Source: Liolophura sinensis
Taxonomy: Eukaryota; Mollusca; Polyplacophora; Chitonida; Chitonidae
NCBI RefSeq assembly: GCF_032854445.1
Contig: NC_088295.1
Span: forward strand, 28,571,385 to 28,635,384
DNA: 64,000 nt
Direction of reading: 5' to 3'
Shown: in pieces, positions 22,301 through 30,829 of the stretch
Layout: each line of letters starts with the position of its first letter
Numbering within the stretch: position 1 is the first letter of the stretch
Position numbers and translations under genes: made by a program
The notes under the pieces: generated by a model
Databases searched by the model: none
What the model was told of the DNA's origin: nothing
Seen by the model: only the letters and a program-made list of their open reading frames with translations

Positions 22301-25174
22301 TACTATCTATTCTGTAAGACTTTTATTATGTTCTGTATAAGTCACCACTGTAAAACGTACAGATTCAACACGCACTGTCCTGTTCTATTCGAAATCTCAA
22401 ATGCCCAGAGTTGTCTGCACTTTGCATGCATTCCTTACCCATACACCTGACCGTTTTAAGGGAGTCATACGGCATAAAAATTATACCACAGAGTTTCGTG
22501 ATTGATAACTGTCAATAGTGTTGAATTATTTATATTTTGCATGTGAATACGTCCTTAACCACATGCAAGTAAGAAAAGGGGTTAAACCAAGTGGGAAATA
22601 CACACTATTAGTATTATTACTTCAGTATACTTTAGACTACATATTGCTCTGAACATATACATGCTTTCAATTCACATATTTATATGGTACATGTTATATA
22701 TATGCTTTATATCTACCGAAGTAATGGCCCAATTCACGGTACGGTATGTCGGCCATTTAACAACCGTGCCACCTTGTCACGGTTTTTAAACTGCATAATA
22801 TCGAGCTCGGTTGAAACAACAGACCGACCTTACACAATTCGAAGCTAATGCATCATCCAGGAAATTAAACTGCATGGCTTGGTAATCCCTATTTATATAT
22901 ATTTTATGCAGGAAATATTCACAGAGCTGTCAGTTTTAGAAAAAAAGCGCGTATCTCGACGTCACAACCCGGATCTTCTGTTATAGCGAAATAATACCGT
23001 TCGCGTTTTACTGACGCGGTGGCTAAATCTCCCAGGCCCCAAGATGGACTGTTTTCATGAAACAATATAAGTCGCTATCGCAGCGTAATGGCCTAGAAGC
23101 CTCTCACCAATGCGGTCGCTGTGAGTTCAAGTCCAACTCATGCTGGCCTCCTCTCCGTCCGTACGTGAGAAGGTCTGTCAGCAACCTGCAGATGGTCGTA
23201 GGTTTCCCCAGGCTGTGCCTGGTTTCCTCCCACCATAAAGCTGGCCACTGTCGTATAAGTGAAATATTCTTGAGTACGGCGTAAAACACCAATTAAATAA
23301 ATAAATGAAGAAATCTAATGAAATAATAAGTGTTTAAGATTTTTAGGAAAAATACACAAATTCCCGCTAAGAAAATCCATGTGACTACTTCCATATACAA
23401 GTTGGACTGTTTAGGTAAGCTTCAAGGACATGTCTTAAAAGTCTCCACGGGGGATTTCCATTGGTTACATACCTCTTAGAGTAGGCTCTGTGTATAGCCC
23501 GTGACTTGGGACTTTCTCCTGTAAAATAAACATATTAATTGAATGTTTATTTATTTATTTTCTTTCTTTCTTTATTTATTTATTTGATTCAAATTTACAG
23601 TTCTGCTACAGTCTTCTATATTAAGTGTGGTCAGGTTGAGAGTGGAGGAAACCGGACTGAATGTCTGAATGACACCACCGCCCTTCACTAGGTGCCTGGA
23701 AACCCCCCCCCCCCCCCCCCCGACACAAAGCACAGCAGAACCTGAAGAGCTGGATTCGAACATGCGATCATATATTATTGTCCTTCAGCTGCGTCGAAAA
23801 CCACTCTTGTTCACAGAATGATTATTGACAGTCCATATATATATGATTTATATATATGATATCATATATATATGATTTATTTATTGATTTGATTGGTGTT
23901 TTACGCGGTAGTCAAGAATAGACATACTTATGAGGTTATAGAGCTCTTTACGCAGAAGGTCATATAGCAACTGTGGTTCGTAATGAAATAATCTAGAATA
24001 TCGCGTCAAATATCGTATGGGCCAGTTGAATTAATACAGCAAGATTATGATTTGAGATTATAATTTGAGGTTAAGGTATCGTCTAATTGGCGTGATGTTC
24101 TCGATTTCATTTTCATTTGATAGCAGATTTCTTACAAATATTAAGTGTTTATTTTCCGCTTGCATCTGTATTTGTGATAACAAATTTTGCAGTGTATTTG
24201 TTACAATATTTTCATCAAATGACGGCTACATGGTTTGCACTCCACAGAAGGCTGGTAACAGAAGAAATAGCTATATATATATATATATACTACTATATCA
24301 TGTCTTTCAATATTTCGGACACACGAGGCGCGGTTCAATCCCGGTCACGAATGTAGGAAATTTGTAGACTCCCCTGATCTCTGTGTGTTATTATAATAGA
24401 GAGGTTAACATATTCGTGAATGACGTACAAGTAACGTTTGACGTAATCGTTAACTAAGTATGATGTCACGCTTAGCAAATCAAGGTTTGTTTGTTTGTTT
24501 GATTGGTGTTTTCCGCCGTACTCAAGAATATTTCACTAATACGACGGCGGCCAGCATTATGGCGTATGGAGATTGGACAAATAGCCGACAGACCCAAATG
24601 TAGGTCATACCGTCTACTCGTTTTTTACGAGCTGAGTATTTGTAATGCATTTCCGAGTCAGTATTTGAGGGTTTTAACTGTTTGGATGTAAAACAAAACT
24701 GAAAACGATTTACTCATGATCGAATCGTTAGTCCATCGGAAATATCTATTTTTGTTTGCAAAAAAGTAGAAATTGAGCCGTGAAAACATACTGTGTTTAC
24801 TTGGCGTGGGAGAGCTCATTAGTAACTTGCCAAAGGTAAGTGATTTGTCCCGTACACTCCGGTTTCCTCCACGCATAAAGTTAATCACCGTCATCGTGTT
24901 GCAAATATATTAAAGCAGCATTTGCTTAACTGACTCTAAGTGTATTAGTATGTTGAAGAATGACTACAGATTGAATGAAAACATAGAAAGCATAGATATA
25001 TAATGTAACACGTACATAAATATAAAGTGATATATCTGTTTTCGAGGTATATATGCGGTAAATTCTCACCGATTGTAGAGCATCCCAGTGTAAAGAATTC
25101 CCCAGGACGATTTCCAATAGAATTACAGAGACCACATGTATAATCCTGTGTCGTATAGAAAGAAACTTTCTCAT
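13111..25174 (-). CDS. Gene A: three-FN3 single-pass receptor-like protein, 7 exons
   Basis: CDS = 25174-25070, 23518-23473, 21733-21437, 18056-17944, 16810-16615, 14025-13750, 13346-13111: 1269 nt, 422 aa. All introns are GT-AG and all phases agree (0,1,1,0,1,1). The layout is a signal peptide (about 1-25) and a linker, then FN3-like 1 (51-149, W66), FN3-like 2 (151-252, with the hallmark GLVPGETYRL around Y228) and FN3 3 (253-344), then a transmembrane helix (about 364-389) with a basic stop-transfer (RKLRQLR). The tail is about 33 residues, with Y411 and Y418 in EYETIRTSYLHPI. NxS/T sites suggest glycosylation. It should be a type I plasma-membrane protein; ligand and signalling are unknown. 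I know no named homologue. Gene B at 29854-39521 is a tandem paralogue whose matching exon borders support this model. Confidence 0.82.
13750..14025 (-). CDS. Gene A exon 6: membrane-proximal FN3 domain
   Basis: 276 nt, phase 1 at both ends, the usual arrangement for a shufflable FN3 module. It starts APSAPVI, then has LRVTWML (the conserved FN3 Trp) and YFITVTAESN (strand F/G pattern). About 77% identical by my hand count to gene B exon 6. Donor GTAAAC at 13749. Confidence 0.9.
14486..14830 (-). mobile_element. SINE-2, near full length, in gene A intron 5
   Basis: The reverse complement reads from a tRNA-like head (GTAGATCCAGAATCAACCC) through GAAGTTGTAACTTCCTC, CAACGACTGGTTC, AGCAGCACTGGATAAAAGAGC, GGAGGCACATTACAT and CGTCGTCATATGACTG to a CACTCACTCACTC tail. 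It lies between exons 5 and 6, antisense-neutral (same strand as the gene). Confidence 0.85.
14831..16179. other. Intron 5 sequence without further features
   Basis: No exon found. Two copies of the octamer TAGGCCTA (15015-15022 and 15285-15292) and a short TA run near 15870 are the only patterns. Confidence 0.4.
16180..16508 (-). mobile_element. SINE-2 copy in gene A intron 5
   Basis: Same family and orientation as 14486-14830. The tail side begins GAGTGAGTGAATGCTTG, the body includes CAGACATATGATGACG and TTGTTGCAGGACGG, and the head ends at CCCGAAGCGGACGCTCTACC. Confidence 0.85.
16615..16810 (-). CDS. Gene A exon 5: C-terminal part of FN3 domain 2
   Basis: 196 nt between acceptor TTTTTTCAG and a strong donor GTAAGT. 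It starts in phase 0 (RPDKKLVG) and ends phase 1 after YRTI. It carries GLVPGETYRLVLAF, the typical FN3 E-F loop and Tyr. The gene B counterpart has exactly the same length but a poor donor. Confidence 0.85.
16811..17943. other. Gene A intron 4
   Basis: No repeats of the window's families and no exon were found here; one short TATATATATA run lies near 17750. Confidence 0.4.
17944..18056 (-). CDS. Gene A exon 4: N-terminal part of FN3 domain 2
   Basis: 113 nt, acceptor ATTTCAG, donor GTAATC. Reads PFGPKTVNLNNLEATG and on to TRIDAYFGQFE. Least conserved exon against gene B (about 53% identity), though RIDAYFG is kept. Confidence 0.82.
18057..20050. other. Gene A intron 3, left part
   Basis: No exon. 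AT-rich stretch 18350-18560 has loosely repeated AACAGANNAATCTG-like words, too degenerate to call. One TAGGCCTA at 18823-18830. Confidence 0.35.
20060..20091. repeat. Perfect 12-bp hairpin
   Basis: AAGTTACAAGTT (20060-20071) and AACTTGTAACTT (20080-20091) are perfect inverted repeats with an 8-nt loop. A further GTTACAAGTTACAG lies at about 20132-20146, just before the SINE-2 copy. Could be the insertion-site remnant of a small inverted-repeat element. Confidence 0.6.
20155..20415 (+). mobile_element. SINE-2, internally deleted copy
   Basis: The head (CTACCGCTTCGGGAGCGG) is followed closely by GGTTGACCCGTTACAGTATAATAG, so the middle of the head-proximal body is missing. It then continues to CGTCGTCATATGACTG and a degraded CTCGCTCATTC tail. 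Inserted antisense in gene A intron 3. Confidence 0.8.
20765..20840 (+). mobile_element. tRNA-like sequence, probably a SINE head or tRNA pseudogene
   Basis: TAGTATACTGGTAGAGGC resembles an A-box and GGTTCAAATCC a B-box, spaced as in a tRNA. The anticodon loop would read CCA. The acceptor stem does not pair and the T-stem is poor, so a working tRNA is unlikely. Confidence 0.35.
21016..21120. repeat. Five 21-bp tandem units, each with an E-box
   Basis: Five exact-length units of 21 bp start GGTGAAAATAGTTATCAC and end in CACATG, CACCTG, CACGTG, CACGTG and CACCTG. Degenerate units flank both sides (20991-21015, about 21305-21345). They lie in gene A intron 3, about 320 bp from exon 3. The minus-strand reading HPRDNYF repeated is a by-product of 21 being a multiple of three. 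Confidence 0.85.
21437..21733 (-). CDS. Gene A exon 3: FN3-like domain 1
   Basis: 297 nt, phase 1 at both ends, acceptor TTGTTTCAG, donor GTGAGC. Encodes DVSFRDVSFTLAMLSWTVDG, then LNVVHGEAYRANVTLMSG and VDVTT: an Ig/FN3-like beta-sandwich pattern with a core Trp and YRANVTL as strand F. About 75% identical to gene B exon 3. Confidence 0.88.
22105..22340 (+). repeat. Interspersed element 'P' copy with internal 17-bp repeats
   Basis: At 22141-22240 a word of about 17 bp (GGCCGTATTTGACAAAC and variants) is repeated six times. The unrepeated body follows: GAGCATTTACCAACTG, CACTGTCGTCACTGCTCTGG, TTTTACTATCTATTCTGTAAGAC. The same body occurs at 35140-35750, 42187-42860 and 63590-64000. No coding capacity seen. 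Confidence 0.7.
23085..23313 (+). mobile_element. SINE-1, full length (reference copy in this window)
   Basis: Structure from 5' to 3': tRNA-like head with B-box GAGTTCAAGTCC, conserved body (AAGGTCTGTCAGCAACC, GGTCGTAGGTTTCC, TGCCTGGTTTCCTCCCACC, GTCGTATAAGTG, AAATATTCTTGAGTACGGCG) and tail CAATTAAATAAATAAATG. Typical Pol III-transcribed, LINE-dependent SINE layout. Antisense in gene A intron 2. Confidence 0.9.
23473..23518 (-). CDS. Gene A exon 2: 46-nt linker exon
   Basis: Acceptor ATTTTACAG, donor GTATGT. Reads EKVPSHGLYTEPTLR plus one base. Too short to notice by ORF length; found by its match to gene B exon 2 at 35788-35833 (EAVPSHGLYTEPTLK), same length and borders. Confidence 0.8.
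23703..23721. repeat. Poly-C tract (19 C)
   Basis: Uninterrupted run of cytosines in gene A intron 1; likely length-variable and a possible assembly weak point. Confidence 0.9.
23832..23883. repeat. AT-rich palindromic microsatellite
   Basis: CATATATATATGATTTATA and its inverse surround GATATC, forming nested inverted repeats of ATATAT. Runs directly into a SINE-1 tail remnant. Confidence 0.7.
23884..23940 (-). mobile_element. SINE-1 tail remnant
   Basis: TTGATTTGATTGGTGTTTTACGCGGTAGTCAAGAATA is the reverse complement of the last 45 bp or so of SINE-1. Confidence 0.6.
24489..24600 (-). mobile_element. SINE-1 fragment (3' half)
   Basis: TTTGATTGGTGTTTTCCGCCGTACTCAAGAATATTTCAC, then ACGACGGCGGCCAGCATTATGG. 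Truncated before the tRNA-like head. In gene A intron 1. Confidence 0.75.
24822..24912 (+). mobile_element. SINE-3 fragment
   Basis: AACTTGCCAAAGGTAAGTGATTTGTCCCGTACACTCCGG and following match the middle and 3' parts of the element at 28240-28490 and the fragment at 39105-39245. Confidence 0.5.
25070..25174 (-). CDS. Gene A exon 1: start codon and signal peptide
   Basis: ATG at 25174, then 35 whole codons to donor GTGAGA. MRKFLSIRHR is a basic n-region, IIHVVSVILLEIVLG a hydrophobic core. Exact same length as gene B exon 1, whose codon 30 (TGG here) is TAG. The in-frame sequence upstream of the ATG has no closer start. Confidence 0.82.
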
Positions 25175-25550
25175 CTTGACAAAACTTATCACTGCTGCAT
25201 GTTCTCCGCGAAAGTGTTGTTAAGATAGTTGAAATTAACCACCTGTGCTTAAATGCGCAGTCATCTGTGAGACGTTAGAATCCGCATTTGACTGGCTGTA
25301 AGAGCCTGGAGTTTGGGGGCGTCCTATACACCGACATAAATAGAGCGTGAAATGAGTCAGTGTTCTGTGATATGTATGTAGACAAATAGTTATTAATTGT
25401 GAGTCTAGATACACGAGTAAATATGACAATATGATGTACTTTGTGTCATCAGGTGTTATTAGATGGCCTGTATTAATTACTTCACTGTACACTGTGTGTC
25501 ATATTCCCTCTACTACGTCAGTTTGATCATAATTTTGCCTCATAATTTGG

Positions 25551-25935
25551 CACTAGAATCTATGCTATATTCAGAAAGTGTAATCTCTAATAACGATAAT
25601 ACTGATACTTAAAATCCACTTTCAGAATGACATCTAAAACAGTCTGCTAAATTCAGTCAAGGGAGCAGTGTCATTTCTGATCATCAGAGGGGTAATGCAT
25701 GTTCACCGTAAAATCTACCGGTGAACAACCCCCTATTTTGCGGGAGGCCTGTTGGTCGAGTGGTATAGACGGTTGACGTGTATTTCTGGCGAAATGGTGC
25801 CCGATTCGAAACCCGTAGTGGTCTCAGCCAATTTTCAACACTAGAATCTGCGCTAGATTCAGAAAATATAATTCTGAATAACGATAATACTGTTACGTAA
25901 AATCTACTTTTCACATGACATCTATACCAGTCTGA
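25551..25935. repeat. Duplicated ~95-bp module flanking a tRNA-like sequence
   Basis: CACTAGAATCTATGCTATATTCAG and on (25551-25645) recurs at 25840-25935 with about 80% similarity, 289 bp apart. Between them lies a tRNA-like stretch, about 25745-25820, with GGTCGAGTGGTATAGACGG (A-box-like) and GATTCGAAACCC (B-box-like). It looks like one and a third units of a tRNA-headed SINE or tandem element upstream of gene A. Confidence 0.6.
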
Positions 25936-26099
25936 AGCCTTGTTAACTTGTTAATTATATAGTTTACTCAACGTCGCATAATTGAAAAAAGCTAGAGAGC
26001 GGCATTGAACACCAGTCAAATAAATAAATAGGCCTACTTATGAATATTTGGACATTTTGACGTAATAACTAGATGAATAAGTGATCAACAAAGTTAGTC

Positions 26100-26745
26100 A
26101 TTAACAGGGAATTGAACATTTTATAAAGAGTTAGTATGTCCCGATTTAGCAAGTCATGAACTTCATCGAAGAGTTAACTCCGTATACAAATCGGGGGAGA
26201 CATTTGTATGGTGATTTAGGCGAATATCCGGATCTATAGTCATGCAAACGGATGTGTACTACTTGTTCAGCGAACAACCGGATGTGAGCTTGTGGCCAAC
26301 CGGAAATCTCCTTGTACATGTATGGTCGCCTAATTAAACTTTCAATCTCACTTCGTTTGTGATTTTTTTGTGTGTTTTTTTTGTAAAGCTTTGTTGCAAT
26401 CCATATGACTCAGTCCTGATAAGTATTTATAGAGAATTATCTACCGACTTGCAATGTACGAGATTTTTCGCTTATTCCCCTGTTCTGATTAATGGAGTTC
26501 TACAAATAAAGGTCAGTATTTTCGAAAACTGGAAAATATTGAGAGGACTTTGATAATTGCCTTTGAACATACTCCATATTCCATATAAGGATGATCAGTA
26601 TCTGGTAAAGCTATAAAGATTCACAGAAGTTTAAGAATTGTACGATTTCTGATTTAGTTTTAACTAATGCTACTTTTTATTTGACAACAGTTAACAGAGT
26701 ATTTACCAAGGAGTCAGGGTTTATATTTATTGCAAACCCCTGACA
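26100..26745 (-). promoter_or_regulatory. Upstream region of gene A shared with gene B
   Basis: Blocks such as CATTAACAGGGA, GTTAACTCCGTATACAAA, GCGAATATCCGGAT, AAGTATTTATAGAGAAT and GGAGTTCTACAAATAAA recur in the same order at 40405-40960 upstream of gene B. They lie 0.9-1.6 kb 5' of each exon 1. This marks the extent of the duplication and gives candidate promoter or enhancer sequence; function not shown. Confidence 0.45.
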
Positions 26746-27139
26746 CTATGGTAAAAATGTCAAAGAGCCGTATTTCATTTGATATGTTAGATTAGATATC
26801 AATGGGCACACTGTCGTTGCGGCGCTGCTTAATTGATTAAGCGATCAGGTAGCGATCAGGTGGATGGTGGAATGCAGCATTTCAGGTGTAAGTGTTAAAA
26901 ATGTGGTTATAATCGCATGAAATCCACTAGTGTCCAGTGTGAAGATTTCTGTAATTGCTGAAGCCTTATAAGCTGGCTCGTTATAACGCAGTGCAAAACA
27001 CTGATTTACAAAAAAAATCACAAGTCCAGCTCCAACAGTTCGAAATGTCACTGAGAAGAATGTCAAAATCGGTTTCCAGTGCTCACGTGCGAAATGAGTG
27101 TGACGACATGATGGACACTAGTCCACGCTAAGCCTTTCC

Positions 27140-27479
27140 ATGCTAGCTGACCGGTAGATCCAGGATCAATCCTTGATCGAGTCACACCTAAGACTTTAAA
27201 AGAGGAAATTGTAACTTCCTCGCTTGGCGTTCAGCATGAAGGGGATAGTGCAACGACTGGTTGACCCGTATCAGTATAATGGCTTACTTGGGGCGGCTTA
27301 CTTGCCTTCGGTAAGTCGTCTCAGAGAAGCAGCACTAAATAAAAGAGCGGTGGAAATCCGTCTGCAACAAGGAGGCACATTACACGTACATGCACCCTAA
27401 GAGATTCCTTCGTCGTCATATGACTGAAAAATTATTGAGTACGACGTTAAACCCCAAGCACTCACTCACTCACTCACTC
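27140..27479 (+). mobile_element. SINE-2, near full length
   Basis: Head CTAGCTGACCGGTAGATCCAGG, body including GTCACACCTAAGACTTTAAAAG, GTGCAACGACTGG, CAGTATAATGGC and GGAGGCACATTACACG, tail CACTCACTCACTCACTC. Lies between genes A and B. Confidence 0.9.
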
Positions 27480-28239
27480 CAAGCTAGCTGGGATGGCCAG
27501 ATAACGAGTTTACCTGGCACATCACATGGGCCGCTACCTATTGCCATGAATCACTCAGGCTGCCTTTGTCAGTATTGCTTTGTCATTTAGACTCGAGAGA
27601 AACAGGCCTGCAGATGAATAAAGGAGGAGGGAACATGGCGGAATGTGATGTGTTACATGTCTTTTCAGGGTTGGTTTGGTTGTTTCTGGAAACATGAAAC
27701 AATAAGACACTGGATAAATTGTGATGTAACACCTCGTCCAGTTTAACGGCAGAACCATTTATTTAAAATTACTAACTAAATAGCAACATGTCAGATGCAA
27801 CACACCATGAAATAAAGGACATGAGCTTTACAATAACGTGTTGTGTTTCACAGTATAGCTCGGTTTGTTATTTATTTCTTACAGTGTAGTCAACTGTTTA
27901 ACATTAACACATAGGAGTGTCTTATTCTGGTATATATGTCGAAATGCTGCATAAAACAGTTACATTAATGCCTACATGTGTAATAAACTATTATATAGCG
28001 AAGCTATAGCATCAGAGTTACATTAAACATTACGGCCTCACAGATGCACCTGATATTTTGGCAATGTTTTGCGAGCTTTTGAACACACATCTTTGTGACA
28101 TTTTGTGGCATATGAAGACACACCATACTAATATTTTGATGAGTATAAATTTCAATTCAAAATGATTATGTTCTCCAAAATTTTACGGTTTAATTGGGCA
28201 AATTTATTGTTTGTTTGTAGCGCGCGTATTTGTCGTGAA

Positions 28240-28490
28240 GGGTCCTTGCTGGCTCAGATGCTTGAGACGCTAGCTCGGAGCGCCTATCCGGCACTTGGTC
28301 ACCTAGGTCGCGTGCTCGAATCCAGTTTACCCTAGCTCTTTCGTCTGCGAATTTTAAGTCATGAGGTTTGTCAATTACCTAACAAAGGTCAGTGATTTAC
28401 TCACGGCATTCCAGTATCGTCCACCCCTAAACCTAATGGTCGCCTTTAAAGTCAAAGGTTCGTGAGTACAGCGTTAATTACCATAAGTTA
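28240..28490 (+). mobile_element. SINE-3, tRNA-headed
   Basis: TTGCTGGCTCAGATGCTTGAGACGC resembles an A-box and CGCGTGCTCGAATCC a B-box. The body differs from SINE-1 (CAATTACCTAACAAAGGTCAGTG, then a CTCACGGCATTCC region) but ends in a related GTGAGTACAGCGTTAATTACC. Confidence 0.65.
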
Positions 28491-28974
28491 TACTGTGTCG
28501 GGATACTCGACGGAACGGCCCATGTCTTTAGCATGAGGAAAAATGTGGTTAAAATAATCAAATGTGATGACCTACGATGTAGAGGATATAAAAAAAATAT
28601 AGAATTTCATAGTTTCTTGTTGCAGGAAAAACCAGAACTAAGCTGAATCATGTGGGCTATTGTAGCATGTACGCAGAAATAGCCAGGTGCTCTTGATAAG
28701 TTCTGCGCATGCTCTACGAACTGATGCGAGCTTGAATCCGCCATCATGGACTAACAGAATAAGTTATGGGAGTTTTACAAAATTATGCATTATTTAACGA
28801 AACATATCTGTCATTAGGTGTTTTCTTTGGGTTTTCCATACAGAGGGAAAAAAATAAACAATAACTGGGTATATAGCATTGTGCAAGAAAAATTTATTTG
28901 AATATTTATATTCGACATCTTCAGAACTTAAAGAAGCAGCAATACATATTTATAATGGCTGATTAGGTCATGTT
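28491..28974. other. Intergenic sequence between genes A and B, no feature
   Basis: No exon, repeat family or motif could be assigned. Confidence 0.35.
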
Positions 28975-29265
28975 ATATATCAATATATATTTAATGATTT
29001 ATTACTTTTCCTCCCCTATACTTCGGAAAGTTTTTACGAGCTTGTCAATATACACATCATATGTCTTTTTACTTAGTGTTTAACACCATTCTTGGGAGTT
29101 TGTACGCGTACTATATCATTTAATACACGTTGAATGACTTCTTATTTGGTGTTTTAACAACATTCTTAGTAATTTTTACACGTACTATGTCAATTAATAC
29201 ACACTGAATGATTTATTCCGTGGTGTTTAAGACAGCACTGTAGGATTTTTCACTTAAGCGATGCC
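28975..29265. repeat. ~72-bp degenerate tandem repeat, 3-4 copies
   Basis: GTGTTTAACACCATTCTT (near 29078), GGTGTTTTAACAACATTCTT (near 29150) and GGTGTTTAAGACAGCACTG (near 29222) are spaced about 72 bp apart. Each is followed by a TACACGTACTAT-like and AATACACNNTGAATGA segment. Confidence 0.65.
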
Positions 29266-29853
29266 CACAGATATTGCATTAGATCCCAACCATAGGTAGT
29301 TCGATGCTTAAGCTTGAGATCTGCATATTGGACATAGAAAATGATGGCCACCTCAATGAAAGCACTAAAATATGGACACGGAGAAAGGTCATTGTTTTTC
29401 AAGCAACGAATTATTAGAAGCCGGTCTATAAAACTTTCTGTATCGCAGCACCTAAGGGCAGGTCATCCCTGAACCTCGCCTGCTGACTTGTGATAGATGG
29501 ATCCCAACCCAGAACTGCCCTTTGCTTGAGAAATTGAGCTAAGCCGGTTTCGGTGAACTGGAATGAGCCCATTTTCACATCTTTGTTCATTAATTTTCTC
29601 GTATAACGTGGGTCTTGGCAAATTGTTATTTATGTAACAATTGAATTTGTCATGTTTTTCAAGGAATGTTGGATTTATATGATGTTTTCTAAAATCTGGA
29701 AAGTGAAACTGATCGCAAAGGTGAATGTAGGCCCATACTCATGTAAACCTATACTAGAAATGAATGGATGCCTGAAAACGTCGACACATTTGGGATGTTT
29801 GATACCAAACTGCTAGTGCATTTGGAAATACTGCCAGAATAACAATTGCTATA

Positions 29854-30125
29854 TCAAATAGGATGCAGGTAACTAGTCCTTATGGTATCATAGTTATTCT
29901 GGGTTTGAAAATAGTCACTTTCCTCTGTTAGGTATCGTGACTGTCTGAATTTCCTGATGGTTATTCCTAGAACAACTGCAAGGCTGAGAACAATCACGAA
30001 TAGAATTCCTGAAATAACCCAAGGAGCGATGACGTTGCCATTAATGCCACGAACGTCATGAGATGGGGGCTTGGTACCACTGGCAGTGGTTGTGTCCCGC
30101 TCTCCAGCATTTGGGAAAACGCCAT
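29854..30125 (-). CDS. Gene B exon 7: transmembrane helix and tail
   Basis: 272 nt with acceptor TTCATTGCAG identical to gene A. It has a longer stalk (GERDTTTASGTKPPSHDVRG), then helix NVIAPWVISGILFVIVLSLA and onwards, basic RKFRQSR, tail SDYFQTQNNYDTIRTSYLHPI and a TGA stop. The open frame is intact. Confidence 0.82.
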
Positions 30126-30437
30126 CTGCAATGAAATAGAAGGCTCTAGTTTAAAAATAATTAAGTGAAATGAATGCAAGTATAATCTTCATTTCACCCA
30201 GTTATCTCCCTTACGCTTGAGTGCGCTTAACATCGGAAGATTTGTTAAGTACCGGTGACTGAAAGAGATGATTGTGTTAGATGTCGATTTTGAGAGTAAA
30301 ACTTCATGGGATCTAGACAAATAATTTGTGGAATTATTTGTCAACACATATAGCATTATACGCTGACTAATAATGGTATTCCACCAGTAGGACAATGTTG
30401 GCGCAAACAGTTTTACCAAAAAATTAATGAATGAATT

Positions 30438-30439
30438 AA

Positions 30440-30494
<55 letters not shown>

Positions 30495-30497
30495 AAA
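30438..30497. repeat. (AATA)n microsatellite
   Basis: About 14 copies of AAAT/AATA in gene B intron 6, about 50 bp from the exon 6 donor. Confidence 0.95.
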
Positions 30498-30546
30498 ACA
30501 GATGGGAATATAAAATAAAAAGTGAGTTCTAGCACTGTGTATTTAC

Positions 30547-30816
30547 CTGTGTTATTGAATGTGAAGGACCCCAATCCCTTTGTCCTGTTCGACTCCGCAG
30601 TCACTTGAATAATATAACTGGGCTCGTTTTTCAACCCATTGATATCAGCAGAGTATCTTCCCGCAGAGGTTACGTGGCTACTTTCCCTGATCACGTGTTT
30701 TTTCCCGTTGACTGTCACCAGGAAAATATCGGCTATGCCTGTTGACAGCATCCATGTTACACGAAGACTGCCGTTAGACAAACGTTGAACTTGATCTATG
30801 ACCGGAACAGAAGGAG
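30547..30816 (-). CDS. Gene B exon 6: membrane-proximal FN3 domain
   Basis: 270 nt, phase 1 both ends, acceptor CTTTCAG, donor GTAAAT. APSVPVIDQ, LRVTWMLSTGIADIFLVTV and YIIQVTAESN match gene A; two codons shorter near the 3' end. Confidence 0.85.
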
Positions 30817-30829
30817 CTGAAAGAATCAA

